A stretch of 64,000 nt of DNA from Straminergon stramineum (GCA_963920665.1 OY987266.1:9987001-10051000), one strand, 5' to 3'; positions 13,324 to 24,779 are shown, numbered from the stretch's first letter. Program-made: numbers and translations. The notes: generated by a model from the sequence alone, not told the origin.

Positions 13324-16300
13324 TCAGGATGACGCATCGGCTGTCAAATTCTCCACAGAAGCAGGAATTCCTGCCACGTCCTTCAGTGGCTTCCATTTGT
13401 ATTTTCGCCTGTGCAAAAAAAATTTCATGAAAATCAGAGAAGACAAGGCAGACGGAATTGTTATTCAAGTAAATACGTTAATAATAAGAAAAATTCAAAC
13501 AATCCTTACAATCAGGAATCAGACCTGCAACTTGATAGAGAAAGCCATTCCAATAAAGTAAGATAACTTAGTCACTGAATAACTGAGCAATGACCCTGAC
13601 TGCTGACATAGAGAGCATCGTGACAGAACGACACGTGTAGCTACACTGCGAAATATCGCTCCTCGTGTCCAGGCCCCTGCACGTCTTACCAGATTTTTTT
13701 CCCTAGAATCAAAGAATGCACCTTTTGTTACCAACCGGCCTTCCCTTTCCCCAACAATTCAGGTAGACACAAAAATCTCAGTTGGAAACACATCCATCAT
13801 GGAGGTGCAATCAGCTGGGGGAGGACTTGTCACAAGGTGTACCCACAACCAACAGGGAACCTAAAATTGACACTTTGTACCATTAACATACGTTTGAATG
13901 CCTCTAAATGTACGTTAGGACTGTAGATAAGTGAGTGAAACCCTTCTAGGGTAGACTTAGGGCTGTAGATAAACATAAAGGAGGCGAGATTGAACATTAC
14001 ATCACAGAGGTACTTTACTGGAAGCGTACTATAAGAGTAGTCAAATCCTCATTAGACACGTATATCCAAAAATCAATAATGAATCTATTTTTGACACAAA
14101 ATATACATTCAAGGTCTTGAATGTACGTACGTAGTGAGGTATGCATACCCAAAAATGTAGACACTGAATCTAAAACCAACACTGTGTACGATTTGGGGTA
14201 TGCTTACCTCAACAAGAGTACCCTTGCTACCCCACCCATGAGTATTGGAGAGTCGAACTACTACTCCAAACAGACTTGTCATTCACAGTGATCTACGGAC
14301 CAGCGTTGTGATTACTAGTATTATACTTATTTCATAGATCATACACCAGTGACATAACTATGTAAAAACATCTGAAGAGAAGTAACGCATAAAGTAATTT
14401 ACCAGGTGCCGCATTCAGCAATGACCTTCACCTTGGGTCGAATGGCTGGGAGAAGTGCAAGGTACTGCAGCTCTGACTTAGATAGCACCTGCAGACACCG
14501 AGGCCACTTTTTATGGAAAAATTCAACTGCCAGGGTCGTCTCCCTTGGAGATCCCACTGGTGCACATTCTCTTAAAACTCATGTCAAACTTAAGCTCATG
14601 TGCTGCAGTTTTCCCAATGTGATACACCTAAACCTCTTTATTATCACCCTTCTGTAGAATCACATCCTTTGTGATTTACCCAAACCCTAGGTACTAATGT
14701 GAAAATATGCATTTTGAAAATGCACTTTGTAATCTCACTATTTCACTTTGTTGGCTATAGACGAAATGGGAGGAGGCTTTGCATTCACAAAAGCTACATG
14801 TGAAAGTTTGAGTAAGACTTTATTCAATAGGCAAGCTAATGCTACAAGGACAAAGTCTCTCGTAGTGTAGTTGCTTGTTATCTCATCAAAAATTACGTAC
14901 AAGTATGATAAGGTGGAGTTTAAGAAGTGCAAAAAGGTCTATACCACCTGTTCTAATCCCAAATACTTCTTCAATGTCCCTCTTTATATGCAATAATATT
15001 AGTCACAATGTTGTAAACTCCATATGATCATAAGTAATTTGGGTGCCTTGATTGTATGATTTAAGAGGTTTGTGTATTCTATATTATATTCTTGACATAT
15101 GAACAACCAAGTTAGATTAATACTTACCTTTGCTTCCAAAACCCAAAGAACTATGCCTTTACAATTCTTAGGCAATAGAGATAGACGGTAATCAATCTCT
15201 GGTGGACGATACCATCGTACAATAGCTTGCTTTCCAAGATGGGGCTACAAAATCCAAGTACATTTGTTACTCCTAAGTGCCTAAAATGTCCAAAATGATT
15301 GCATCCATATCAATAGGAGTTGAAAGAAATGATTTAGAATGCATCAAGGAAGGTAACAAATTATACTAAAACAAAGAAGAAACCATGTCCTACATTTTTG
15401 AACATGTAGAAGTTACTATGACTAGTTATGAACTTTCAAAATGAACTTCCTATTTTGAGTTTAGACATTACAAATTTATGGGTTTAATTTTCCATTACAA
15501 TACTTGCAACAAATCTCAAACTCTTTAATTCAATTGCCTCCCTTCAAAAAAGATGGTGTACATAAAACCCTCACCCCCTGAGAACCTCTAGTATGTTTTT
15601 ATAGTTTGAAGGCTCTAGTAAGTCTGATTTAAGCCTTTAAAATTCTTAGATGAAAGTGATAGCAAGTTAGTTGTTCACAAATCTTAGAAATGAAAAGAAA
15701 ATGAAAAAAACAAAAGCCATACAAATGAAATGATGTAATAGAGAAAATACAATTCTAAAGTGGAAGCCACATGTATGGACTAGTCTCATAAAGAGAACAA
15801 AATTCTAGAGAAGAAGCCATAAAGAGAACATAATTCTAGAGAGAGCCACATTATGAATGGAATTGTCATATAGAGGGAATAGAATTCTAGAGAGGAAGCC
15901 ACATGGATGGACTAGTCTTACGGAGATAATAGATTTGTAGAGAGGAAGAATTCAAGCAGTCCCCCCCTTTTTTCCATTCTATGACTAGTCTTACGGAGAT
16001 AATAGATTTGTAGAGAGGAAGAATTCAAGTGCAGTACCCCCCCTTTTCCATTCTATGATTTCCATTGCGGGGCTCCCAAAACCTAGATGAGCCTATCAAT
16101 CCTACCCAAGTTTGCAAAACATTTTTGTTACTTTGGTAGTCACATTTGAGTTCCTGGCGATTTACAGCAAATTTTCACTATAGGAAGTCACAGAGCAGCC
16201 TTCTTCTTTCATTTTATCTACGTTTTCACTGCGGTGGCTCCAAAAACTGAGTTGAGGATTTTTGCAAAACATTCTTGTTACTTAAGCAGCTACATTTGAG

Positions 16301-17791
16301 TCTCTGACGATTGAATCTCTCACAGCAAATTCCCAACAAAATTGCAATAACAGCTCCCTGAACCATCCTAATTCCTCCTTGCATTTCCTGTAGGTTTGGT
16401 GGAAGCTTACAGAGAGCCCTGGTGGATGCTTCTAGAGAGTTTTTGGTGAATGCTTACAGAGAATTTTGGTGGATGCTTACAGATAGTTTTGGCAAATGCT
16501 TCTGGAGAGATTTGGTGGATGCTTAAAGAGAATTCTTAATGGATGCTCCTAGAGAGAGTTTTGGTGGATACTTACAGAGAGTACTGGTGGATGCATGTAG
16601 AGAGTTCTGGTGGATGTTTATAGAGAGATTTGTTGGATTCTTATAGAGAGTTCTGGTGGACGCTTAAGTTATAGAGATTTTTAGTTAATCCTTCTACAGA
16701 GTTTTGGTGGTGGATGCTTACGGGTCGGACGCCATGGACTTTGGTGAGGTAGGACTCCGGGTCGCCCAATCCCCTGGCGGAGATGTTCATGAAATGATAA
16801 CCCTCGCCCTTCAAGCGCGTGACGTACCGGCCCTCGTAACCCCCTTCCGCAGGGGCATACACGGCGAGGGAGCCGTAATTCTCCACGTCCGCCACCCAGT
16901 CGTCCAGGTCGAAGCCCAGCAGGTCCCCGCCCACGAAGTCGCCCAGCCCCGCACACTCCACAACCTGTCGCTCGGGACGCAACGGACTCGGAATCGTTGC
17001 AACACGCAGCGCTCGCCCGCGGAACGATGTCTCAGGCGTGGATTTTGAAACCCTAGGGGCAAATTGCACGCTACGAGTGGTGATGGGTTGCAAAGCAACC
17101 TGCCAAATGAGAACCCACGAAATTTTAGGGATGCAATTTGGGATGCAGGGATGCAAGTTTGCGATGCAATTGCTGGGAAGAATTGCAAATGAAGAAACTG
17201 TAAAGGGGAGTGCCAGAAATGTAGTTGCTCTTTGGAATGAAATGGATATGAAGCCCTTCAATCTTGAGCAATTGCTTGGAAGGTTCAAGATTAGATCGAA
17301 GTTTGATGAATGAAAACTCTCCGTAAAGACCCACTACAGAAAAGGAATTGCTGCATTACGCCGACATAACCTAGCTCGAATTTCGACAAAATTCGCAAGA
17401 TAATCAGAATGAACGCACGAGTGGTCAATCCCACCAGCGAAAATTTGAGGACTCCGGCGAAGATTATCACGTTGTACGGTGGTTAACAGGGACACAAGTA
17501 AGGCAAAACCAGCAACCAAGAATTCGCATTTCCCAAGTTGTGGAGACGGATAACGAAGTCAACATTGAATAATCTACCGGCATGGAAGAATTGAAAGTCT
17601 TCAATATTCACATGTGCAATGCACTTCATTCCACGAAGTTTGAAAACCCACAATTGCCAATGCCAATGCGAGTGCGCGTTTCCCAAGTTGCACCACACTC
17701 GCAAGCAGAATTTCGTAAAGCTCACCTGTGCAGAAGTGGAGACCGCCATAGCTCCCGACATGGTCCTATTAGCACACCCCAAAGCCTCCAT
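13324..17791 (-). CDS. ndhN: NAD(P)H-quinone oxidoreductase subunit N, chloroplastic (NdhN), five exons
   Basis: NdhN is a nuclear-encoded stromal subunit of the chloroplast NDH complex, which runs cyclic electron flow around photosystem I. Exons on the minus strand are 17791-17726, 17099-16722, 15244-15128, 14488-14403 and 13408-13324. All are GT-AG and in phase, giving 243 aa with TGA at 13326-13324. Residues 1 to about 72 are Ser/Thr/Arg-rich and fit a transit peptide. The conserved domain begins at GDFVGGDLL (about 76) and carries YAPAEGGYEGRY (about 103-114), ISARGLGDPESYLTKVHGVRP joined across intron 2 to PHLGK, then RWYRPPEIDYRL, VLSKSELQYLALLPAIRP and WRKYKWKPL. This order matches land-plant and cyanobacterial NdhN. 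The exons span 4.5 kb because introns are large and repeat-filled. An upstream ATG at 17795 overlaps the start. The gene appears complete and intact. Confidence 0.93.
15739..16345. repeat. Tandem duplications inside ndhN intron 2
   Basis: Several short tandem duplications lie side by side. A unit of about 74 bp occurs twice at 15909-16058; both copies include ACGGAGATAATAGATTTGTA and a run of seven C. Upstream, variants of TTCTAGAGAGGAAGCCACA recur four times between 15739 and 15905. A longer unit repeats with about 175-bp spacing at 16058-16180 and 16233-16345, sharing TTGCAAAACATT and ACATTTGAGT. No coding frame is present. Confidence 0.75.
16396..16725. repeat. 23-bp minisatellite in ndhN intron 2, running into the splice donor
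   Basis: About 14 imperfect copies of a 23-bp unit (consensus GGTGGATGCTTACAGAGAGTTTT) run without interruption up to the end of ndhN exon 2. The last, shortened copy contains the real donor: on the minus strand GTAAGC at 16721-16716. Other units carry GTAAGC at 16410-16405, 16457-16452 and 16480-16475, and the consensus-like GTAAGT at 16575-16570. Confidence 0.85.
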
Positions 17792-18400
17792 CCATCAAAA
17801 ATCCCGAAACGCGAAACCCAAAGCTCCTCGGAAACCTGCACTACCTCACTAATTACAACAACTGAAGCTCAAGAACCAAAGCTTCAGTAATCGCTACAGC
17901 AACAAAAAAATGCTTGGACGGCGACCTCAGGACTCGCCAGAGGATGAGCTTCCCCCTGTGGCCCACTCACTTCTGATTTCGATGAACGTCTTGTGCGTGC
18001 CATGCGGAATCTCTATCCATTGCTCAAAATGTCATATTCCCCCAAAGATTCCGAGGAATGAGGGATTGTGGGATGCAGCAGTGGTTTCTGTCCATCCATG
18101 GCGGTTTTAGGGTAGGGGGAGGTTCCTGCGCCAGCAACGCTGCACTTGTCGCCGTCGAGATTGTTGCCACTAGCGAACAAAGAGCTCGGATGCTGCCTTA
18201 GGAGGTTGGGTAAGCGAGGTGGACATTCTTCTTCTTTCAGCGTTGCCGCTGCCGCTGTCTGCTGCCTGCTGCCCCGTCTGCATCCGATTTGAGTGCCACA
18301 TTCTTCATCGGTTGAAGACGCAGCTATGGTAGCCGAGCGCCACATTCTTCAGCAAGGATTGTAGAGTTTGGTTGTGTCCTCATCAAGCGTTTTGCTGCTT
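17792..18400. promoter_or_regulatory. Shared intergenic region between divergent ndhN and PI4K-gamma copy 1
   Basis: ndhN reads leftward from 17791, and the PI4K-gamma 5' region begins rightward around 18.1-18.4 kb. The short spacing and head-to-head layout imply a bidirectional or back-to-back promoter. I cannot fix the start sites. Homology to copy 2 begins only at about 18070, so the ndhN-proximal part was not duplicated. Confidence 0.5.
17793..17795 (-). promoter_or_regulatory. Upstream ATG overlapping the ndhN start
   Basis: The minus strand reads ATGGATGGAGG. The first ATG (17795-17793) opens an eight-codon frame ending in TAA, in a different frame from the ndhN ATG at 17791-17789. If transcripts begin upstream of it, scanning ribosomes meet this uORF first. 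Internal in-frame ATGs (MSGAMAVST) offer later starts that would still leave a transit peptide. Confidence 0.45.
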
Positions 18401-19787
18401 GTGCTTCGCCGAATGTGTGAGCAATTTTCGTTGTGACAACCGTCTTGGCGGGCCATGTGGCGCGGATCGGTGCGTGTTTAGTTGTTTTTGAAGGGGTGGA
18501 GAGGTTGCCGTCGTGTTGTTGTCGTTTGCATTCTGTGTGATTGTGCTCTGCCGGCCTAAACCCCCGGTGCCGGCCAATTTGACTCGTGCATTTAGTAACT
18601 CTGTTTTGGGGACCTTACGAGAGGACTTTGATGGGGAATGTGTTGGCATTGGAGTCAGAGTGGATGCGTGAGCGTAGGATTTCGAGTTTTTGATGTAAGA
18701 ATGGTGTTGTTTTCCTTTCTTGTTCGCTTTGTGAGAATCGTCGTGGTGTTGCAACAGGTGGACTAGGGTTTGGTAGGATCTGTGCGTGCAATCGGGTTGG
18801 TTTGACGGAAACAGGAATTTTGTTGACTCCTGACTCAATTCGTGGCGACGTTTGGGCGTGAAGGGAATTGGGGAGTGGTTTGGGGTGCACATTGAGATTT
18901 TTTCCTGGAGTGGTGGCCACGGATGGAATGAAATGCGATCATCCACGCTTGTCGCTCAAGCTCTGCAAATGTCGGAGGCAAGGTTTCACGGGTCATGCAA
19001 CAGGGGCTCCGTGAGTCTGCGTGATCACTTGTGCTTTCGAAGCTTGTGGCGCTCTGTGTAGTTGCGGTGGTGAAGAAGGTCTTATGGGAAGTTTGATCGA
19101 AACGTGAGTGGTCTCATTGCATCGGCATCATCTCTGTCTCCCGTAGAGGATCAAACTCTGTGAAGAAAGGGTCTGGCTGCCTGGATTTCTGTGGTGATGG
19201 TAGTGAGGCCGGTGATCAGCGCTTGCAATTTTAAACACGTTGTAGATCTGTGAAAATTAGAAGGAAAGGCGAGCCTGTGACGGCGATTGGGAGCCCTGGA
19301 ACTGGATGATTGCGTGCCAGTGGAAGCAATTGTTGGTGGCCTTCGCTACAGAGGGGGACGCCTTCAAGCTTGGGCACGACGTCTCGTCCAGGTAAGGAAC
19401 GATTGTAGGGTGCTCGCGTCGCTCCTTTTCAGATCATACAGGTTCTCGACCAACAGCCTGTGATGAAACATGCAACAGGAAGCAAGGGAATTGGGAGTAA
19501 GCATCTGCTATTTAGCGACGTTTTTCCATTTGTAGTGAAGCTGTGCTGCATTTTTTGACATAGCTGGAGGTTCTTGTATGCCCTCTGGAGATTATAATAA
19601 AATTATATAGTAGAACATGTGTGCTGGATGCGTCTGGGATTACGAAGCTCTTCCCAAACCCTCTTGACATAAGGTAGTGCAATTACGAAGTTCGAGGGTT
19701 TGTTGGTGATATATTTTAGGACACTTTTAGCAGACAGTTTTGTGAATTTGAGTGTTGAGCTCGGACTTAACCGAGATGAAATTCGTA
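18100..19787 (+). promoter_or_regulatory. PI4K-gamma copy 1 promoter, 5' UTR exon and 5' UTR intron
   Basis: The region is GC-richer than its surroundings and is conserved in copy 2. A non-coding leader exon ends at 19391 (CCAG then GTAAGG), with the same donor conserved in copy 2 at 61880. The 5' UTR intron is inferred as 19392-19775, ending CCGAG in copy 1 and CCTAG in copy 2. Open frames antisense to this region are not conserved as proteins. Confidence 0.65.
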
Positions 19788-22275
19788 ATGGCTGATGACA
19801 AATTTCCTGTGGTTGGTGCAGGTATGCCTTCGAATGCACAAGGCCCAGTGCAAATGCGGAAACCTTTGGCAGTTGCGGACACAGTTAATGGCCAGATCCT
19901 GAGCAGAAATGGCTTCTATCAAAGTGCATGTCGCCATGTGGGCGGGCGACGCGTTTTCGTGCAAACTTGTTCAGGTGAAGATATTCGCCGCCAATATGAC
20001 AAACCATTGCCTTTGAATTCATGGCTAGCTTTATTTATCGCATTACATGGTTTGCATGCTTTGCTTCGTTGGTCATCTTATTGGCAAGCGCTTACACCAA
20101 GAAAGCACTAAGAACCCAAATTTTCATCTCTTGTATTCTTGTAAACAGTTTCGAGTAGGTCATCTGGGCACTGTCTTCTGTTCAATTGTACTTTTATTTT
20201 CGACTAATTCTCTTCACAGATTCTGGTTAAACGAACTTAAGCCACTCCACAACATGACCAGTCAAATTGGTCATTTTGAAGGATAAATCCTCAGTACTTA
20301 TGTTAGGTCAGTATTGCTTTTTGCGGTAATTACTACCGCTTAAACCTGCATTCGTAAAATCTTACCACCCACCTATTCGGTATGGATGCTTTACCTACAA
20401 CATTGGGCTTCTTGGGACTGAAAAGTGTGTGAGTCGTTGGATACTACAGGAAGCGTTCTTGGAATAGAGTTGGACAGAGGTGACAACGCTTTATCAGTAA
20501 AGAAGAAAGTACAGGCGGCATTTGGCGTCCCGACCGACCAAAGCACGCTCGTCTTCGGTGACCACATTCTCGACAAGGATTTGAGCGAAATCAGAGGAGA
20601 CGCTCCTTTGTTGCTGACGAGGGGAATCTACCGGAGCTCTTCCACGCCGTGTCTGTCACCGAGAGGAAGAGATTTTCATCAGAACAGCGTGTTCGAAATC
20701 GTGGGCGGCTCGAAAACCTCTCTCAAGGTTAGGCGACTCGTACGTGAGGCAGCGAAAGGCATTGAAGCCGGCGTGCAACCCGTTCTAGTTGGAGGTGGTC
20801 TCGGTGGAGCATACTATTTCCGGAACAACAAAGGAGACAACGTCGCGATTGTGAAGCCCACGGATGAGGAGCCTTTCGCACCCAACAATCCGAAGGGGTT
20901 CACTGGTCGAGCGTTGGGTCAACCGGGTTTGAAGCCCTCGATCCGCGTCGGGGAGACGGGTGTGCGAGAGGTCGCTGCGTATCTGCTGGACCACGGGCAT
21001 TTCGCCAAGGTTCCCGTGACGGCTCTGGTGAACGCGACGCACTCCGTTTTCCATGTGAATGCGGATTACGCCAGCGCAGGCCAAGCTCAGAATGCGAAGA
21101 TTGCTTCGTTCCAGCAGTTCGTGAGACACGACTACGACGCCAACGATCACGGCACATCCCAGTTTCCCGTTTCCAATGTCCATCGCATCGCCATCCTGGA
21201 CGTTCGCCTGTTCAACACCGACCGTCACGCAGGCAACATCCTGGTGAAGAAGATGGACGTGGAGTCCGGGAGTTTGTTCGACGTGGACGCCGTGGAGCTG
21301 ATTCCCATCGACCACGGCCTCTGCCTTCCTGAGACTCTGGACGAGCCCTACTTCGAATGGCTGCATTGGCCGCAAGCGTCGATCCCATTTTCCAAGGAGG
21401 AGCTGGAGTACATCGATCGTCTGGACCCCGCGTTCGACTGTTCTCTGTTGCGCGAGGAGCTTCCGAGCCTGCGCGAGGCTTGTCTCCGCATGCTGGTTCT
21501 TTCGACGACGTTCCTGAAGCTGGCCGCTTTGGAAGGTCTGACGCTCTGCGAGATCGGTGGGATGATGACTCGTGAGCTTTGCGGCGTGGAGGAGGAAGCC
21601 AGCGAGCTGGAGAAGGTGTGCGTGCTTGCGATGTGGGAGGCGAAGAAGGATTTTCGTTTGGAAGAGGACGGAGTGGAGGATTCTTTAGTTTCTGAGGATT
21701 TTAGTGCGGAGGATGACAACGTGCAGTTCGAAATGGACGACGACGACGAAGTTCCTGAGCTGAAGCTTCCTGAGCGTGCTTTTTACTCTCCTACGTACGG
21801 GTGCAGATCGATTTCCCCCCGTGCGCCCCTGTCCCCTCAGCAGTGGTCTCTGAACGATTCCAGTCCGGAGATGGTGTTGCCGAGTTTTCAGTCTCTGGAG
21901 ATTTCTGCGTTTCCCCGATCCCCTCTGGGCCTGGCGCAGTTGCAGCCTTCCCCCACGATGTGTGACTCCTATTCTTTGTCCCGCATGTCCTCTCTGAAGC
22001 TGAATCCGAAGTTCCGTTCGCACACTCAGATCGAGAAGCCTCGTCCGATCGGTCTTCGTGGGTACGCGGCGTTGAATGTGACGCAGGCGGTGCGTGATGC
22101 GAGCGAGGACGGCCGGGAGCGACCGGAGGGTCCTTTGGTGTTGACGGACATGAACGAGAAGGTTTGGTCTCTGTTCCTGGTGCACTTGACGCAGCTGCTT
22201 CCCGAGTCGTTTCTGAGGGTGAAGCTGAAGAGCAAGAACCAGGTGCAGAGACTGGGCACTTCTTGCCGGTTCTGA
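19788..22275 (+). CDS. Phosphatidylinositol 4-kinase gamma with ubiquitin-like domain, copy 1
   Basis: Plant type II-like PI4K-gamma (UbDK-gamma) proteins join a ubiquitin-like domain to a PI3/4-kinase fold; Arabidopsis members are reported to act as protein kinases. Coding exons are 19788-19974 and 20450-22275, giving 670 aa with TGA at 22273. The junction codon (G + GA, Gly63) makes FVQTCSGSVLGIELD, matching the start of the family's ubiquitin-like domain (about 56-125). The kinase domain has GGGLGGAYYF (177-186), Lys198 in AIVKP, catalytic NTDRHAGN (318-325, Asp320) and the metal-binding DHG (Asp350). All key residues are present. The acidic, Ser/Pro-rich C-terminal part ends in RLGTSCRF. 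The start is MADD, conserved in copy 2; an in-frame ATG at 19776 would add MKFV in this copy only. The coding part of the last exon is identical to that of copy 2. Confidence 0.93.
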
Positions 22276-22725
22276 GTCGGCGGACGGATGCAGCTTGGAG
22301 CCTTCGTAATCGGCCTTGAATGTTATTATTTGGGTGGCGATGTTGTAAGGAGTGAGTGCTGGTTTGGGGTCCTTGGACGGCGTCCGTTTTGTAGATTTGA
22401 CTAGCTAGCGTGCTTCAGGGTGATCACCCGTGGCTTTTGGTGACGCCTGGCGTATGTGGGGTGTGATTGATACCCTTGTTTGATAGAGTTGTTTTGTTTC
22501 TGACGTGGTGGTCCGAGTCTGGGAGCAGGGTCTCAGTTGGCAGCCGAGTAGTTGCAGTGGGAACTCGCAGTCTTCGTGGGTTGCTGTAAAATGTGGCATG
22601 AAAGCACTTGAGAGGCAACAGCTATCAAGCAGAATGTAAACTCAAGCAGTAAATATCACTGGATTTTGGTGTTTCATTTTTTTACATGTGGTGTCGGGTG
22701 GAAATGGGGTCGGAACATTGTATCT
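22276..22725 (+). other. PI4K-gamma copy 1 3' UTR
   Basis: This GC-balanced segment after the stop is identical to its counterpart in copy 2 up to 22694, then diverges. It fits a 3' UTR. The poly(A) site cannot be placed by eye. Confidence 0.55.
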
Positions 22726-23924
22726 GTTGTGACCTATTGTTCGGAGAGTTTAGTACGATTAACTGTTGGAAGTGCCTATTTTTCTAGGTTAGACGTGGTT
22801 CTGATGTTTTCTGAATAGACTTTGTCCATGTCCGCAACGAAACACTTTGATTGGAACTGCTTTGTTTTGCCAACCCTACTGCTGGTTCTTCCAACAGTCG
22901 TCATTTTGTCGTTAATTAGTGTCTTCAGTTCTACTGCTTAAACTTTGTCCTGGTATGAGATTGCAGCGGGGTGAAAGTTTTGATGAGGGTTTTGGATACG
23001 GTTATATGTGGCTGTACCTGTAGAGTTAATTATCCTATTAGCGAGGATTAGCGACACCTGCCAAATCTATTTAGTTTGTGGAAATTGATGCAATACGACA
23101 ACATCTCAGCCTGCACTAATTTAAAATAGTGTAGACTTGGGTAATTTAGTGTTGCACACACTATTAGAATTAATTATAGAAGTAACTAAAATTGCAGTGG
23201 GAGGTACTTCATATTTGTGTTATGTAAATCGATTCGAGCATACACAAGGAACTAACTCAATGGATCGACTTTTCAACTTGGATAACTACAAAGATAAGGA
23301 TGTTGAGGCAAAAAGAATATGACTACTTTGTGTCAAAAATGTACATAAATTCATAAAGGAAGTATAAAGGTGTCAATATGTGGCACAAGGGATTGGGGAT
23401 TGGAGTTCTTGTTAAGAAGGCACATTTTAGATATTTTGTCCGATCTTGGCAATTAGGAAATGGGTCCTTTGTAATCATGCATTCAACTTAAAGTGACTAT
23501 TCTTGAATAATTGAGATTTAGGACCACAATCAAAGCTTTGAGTGATAGTAATGAAGTGAGTTTAATGCTATAAGTTCCTATTTCTTACATCTCAATTTGC
23601 CTTGATCAACCTTGATTGTAATTTTCAAAACATCCATTTTTGGTTTTTGATTCAAACAAAGAGAATCTTGAAGCTTGACAAACAACTAAAGGTGCAATTC
23701 CATCTTAAAATTTCAAAAAAATCCAGAAAGTTCAAAGAATTTTTGCAATTACAAGATCCATGTGTTAGAATCCTAATTACCAAATATTTCTTATTTTTCA
23801 TTTGTATTTTCTTCTTGAAAATGATTCTTAATTTTCTTTACAAAACATTGTTTCAAAATGTAACCTTCATTTTAGGTTAATAATCCAAGATTATTATATT
23901 AGTAAAAACAATTTAATATACATA
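22726..23924. other. AT-rich spacer
   Basis: No homology to the flank of PI4K-gamma copy 2 and no recognisable coding sequence. The frames at 23137-23322 and 23602-23880 have low-complexity AT composition and no recognisable motif. Confidence 0.4.
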
Positions 23925-24255
23925 AATTATTTTCAAGATATTTTAATAAGTGGAATGAGAATTCTTTTTAAAAATTTTCGATTAGAATTTCAGAATTTTA
24001 AAATTTTAGTGAGTGAAATATTACTCACTAAAATGACTCCAAATTTGAAAAGTGTATAAAATATTTCAATATATAAAATTTAATGATTTTTTAGAGATTT
24101 ATATAGTGGATAATAAGAAATGTAAAACTTTACAATTACAGTTTAGTCAATAATATTTCACTTAATAAAATTTTGAAATTCATAAAATTCTTATGAGAAA
24201 TTATAAAAAGAAATCTCATTCCACTTCCTAAAAAATCTTGAAAAAATATTTAGTT
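23925..24255. repeat. AT-rich imperfect inverted repeat (foldback)
   Basis: The left part (AAGTGGAATGAGAATTC at about 23950) is mirrored by GAAATCTCATTCCACTT near 24210, and matching continues inward. A perfect 11-bp stem, TTTTAGTGAGT at 24004-24014 and ACTCACTAAAA at 24023-24033, lies inside the left arm. No coding capacity. Confidence 0.6.
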
Positions 24256-24779
24256 GTATTAAGAGTTTTCTTCACTAGTAAGTTAAATTAAATTATAAAA
24301 CATCAAAAAGTATTTTAAATTTTTTGGAAAATCATTTTATATGAATGTGCTACTTTTCTTTCAACATATCCAAAATTTCTTGTGAAAATCTAATTTCACA
24401 ATTAGTGATGGCAATTTTTGAAGTATATAAATACTTATGAGAGCCATTGTACATTTAAGAATTAATATGACTTTATGAAAATTTTCCATTTTATAAAATC
24501 ACAATAAATTTACTTTCACTGATTTTCATGAAAAATTCAACATTCAATAAAAAAACTTTTTCAACTGAAAATGATCAAATTTTCATCAATAAATTCAATA
24601 AATATATGAGGGTTAAATTTTGATACAATAGCTTTCATATGTATTATATACTTCAAAATTGCAATAACTAATTGAGAAATTAGATTTTATCAACAAATTT
24701 TTGATATGTAGAAGTATAAGTAATACAATTATATAGAATGTTTTTTCAAAATTCTAAAAAATATTATTTTTTAATAATT

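Larger units (their letters stand above)
18070..22725 (+). repeat. Inverted duplication, copy 1 (PI4K-gamma unit)
   Basis: This stretch is homologous in reverse orientation to 63115-58728. The 5' part (18070-20433) is similar but visibly diverged. The core 20434-22694 appears identical to 61010-58750 (paired coordinates sum to 81444). Similarity fades again after about 22725. Confidence 0.9.

Noticed and set aside
16641..17288. A 215-codon minus-strand gene starting at 17288
   Set aside because: The codon is TTG and there is no in-frame ATG. A splice acceptor at 17100-17101 and the exon at 17726-17791 give a proper start. The C-terminal tail after VRP is minisatellite read through the donor.
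18383..18946. 187-codon frame antisense to the PI4K-gamma 5' region, and 245-codon frame at 61458-62195
   Set aside because: Neither is conserved as protein between the two homologous copies. They are chance open frames in GC-richer UTR/promoter DNA.
20425..20449. Start of a 616-codon frame at 20425 (and of a 623-codon frame at 61040)
   Set aside because: The codon at 20425 is GTG, not ATG. The bases before 20450 are intron, and splicing from 19974 restores the conserved FVQT-SGSVLG beginning in phase in both copies.
20785..22185. Long antisense frames (196, 166 and 123 codons) inside the PI4K-gamma last exon, repeated at 59259-60659
   Set aside because: They are shadows of a GC-rich, highly conserved sense exon. 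Their identity in both copies only reflects nucleotide identity. The Arg/Gln/Ser-rich translations match no family.
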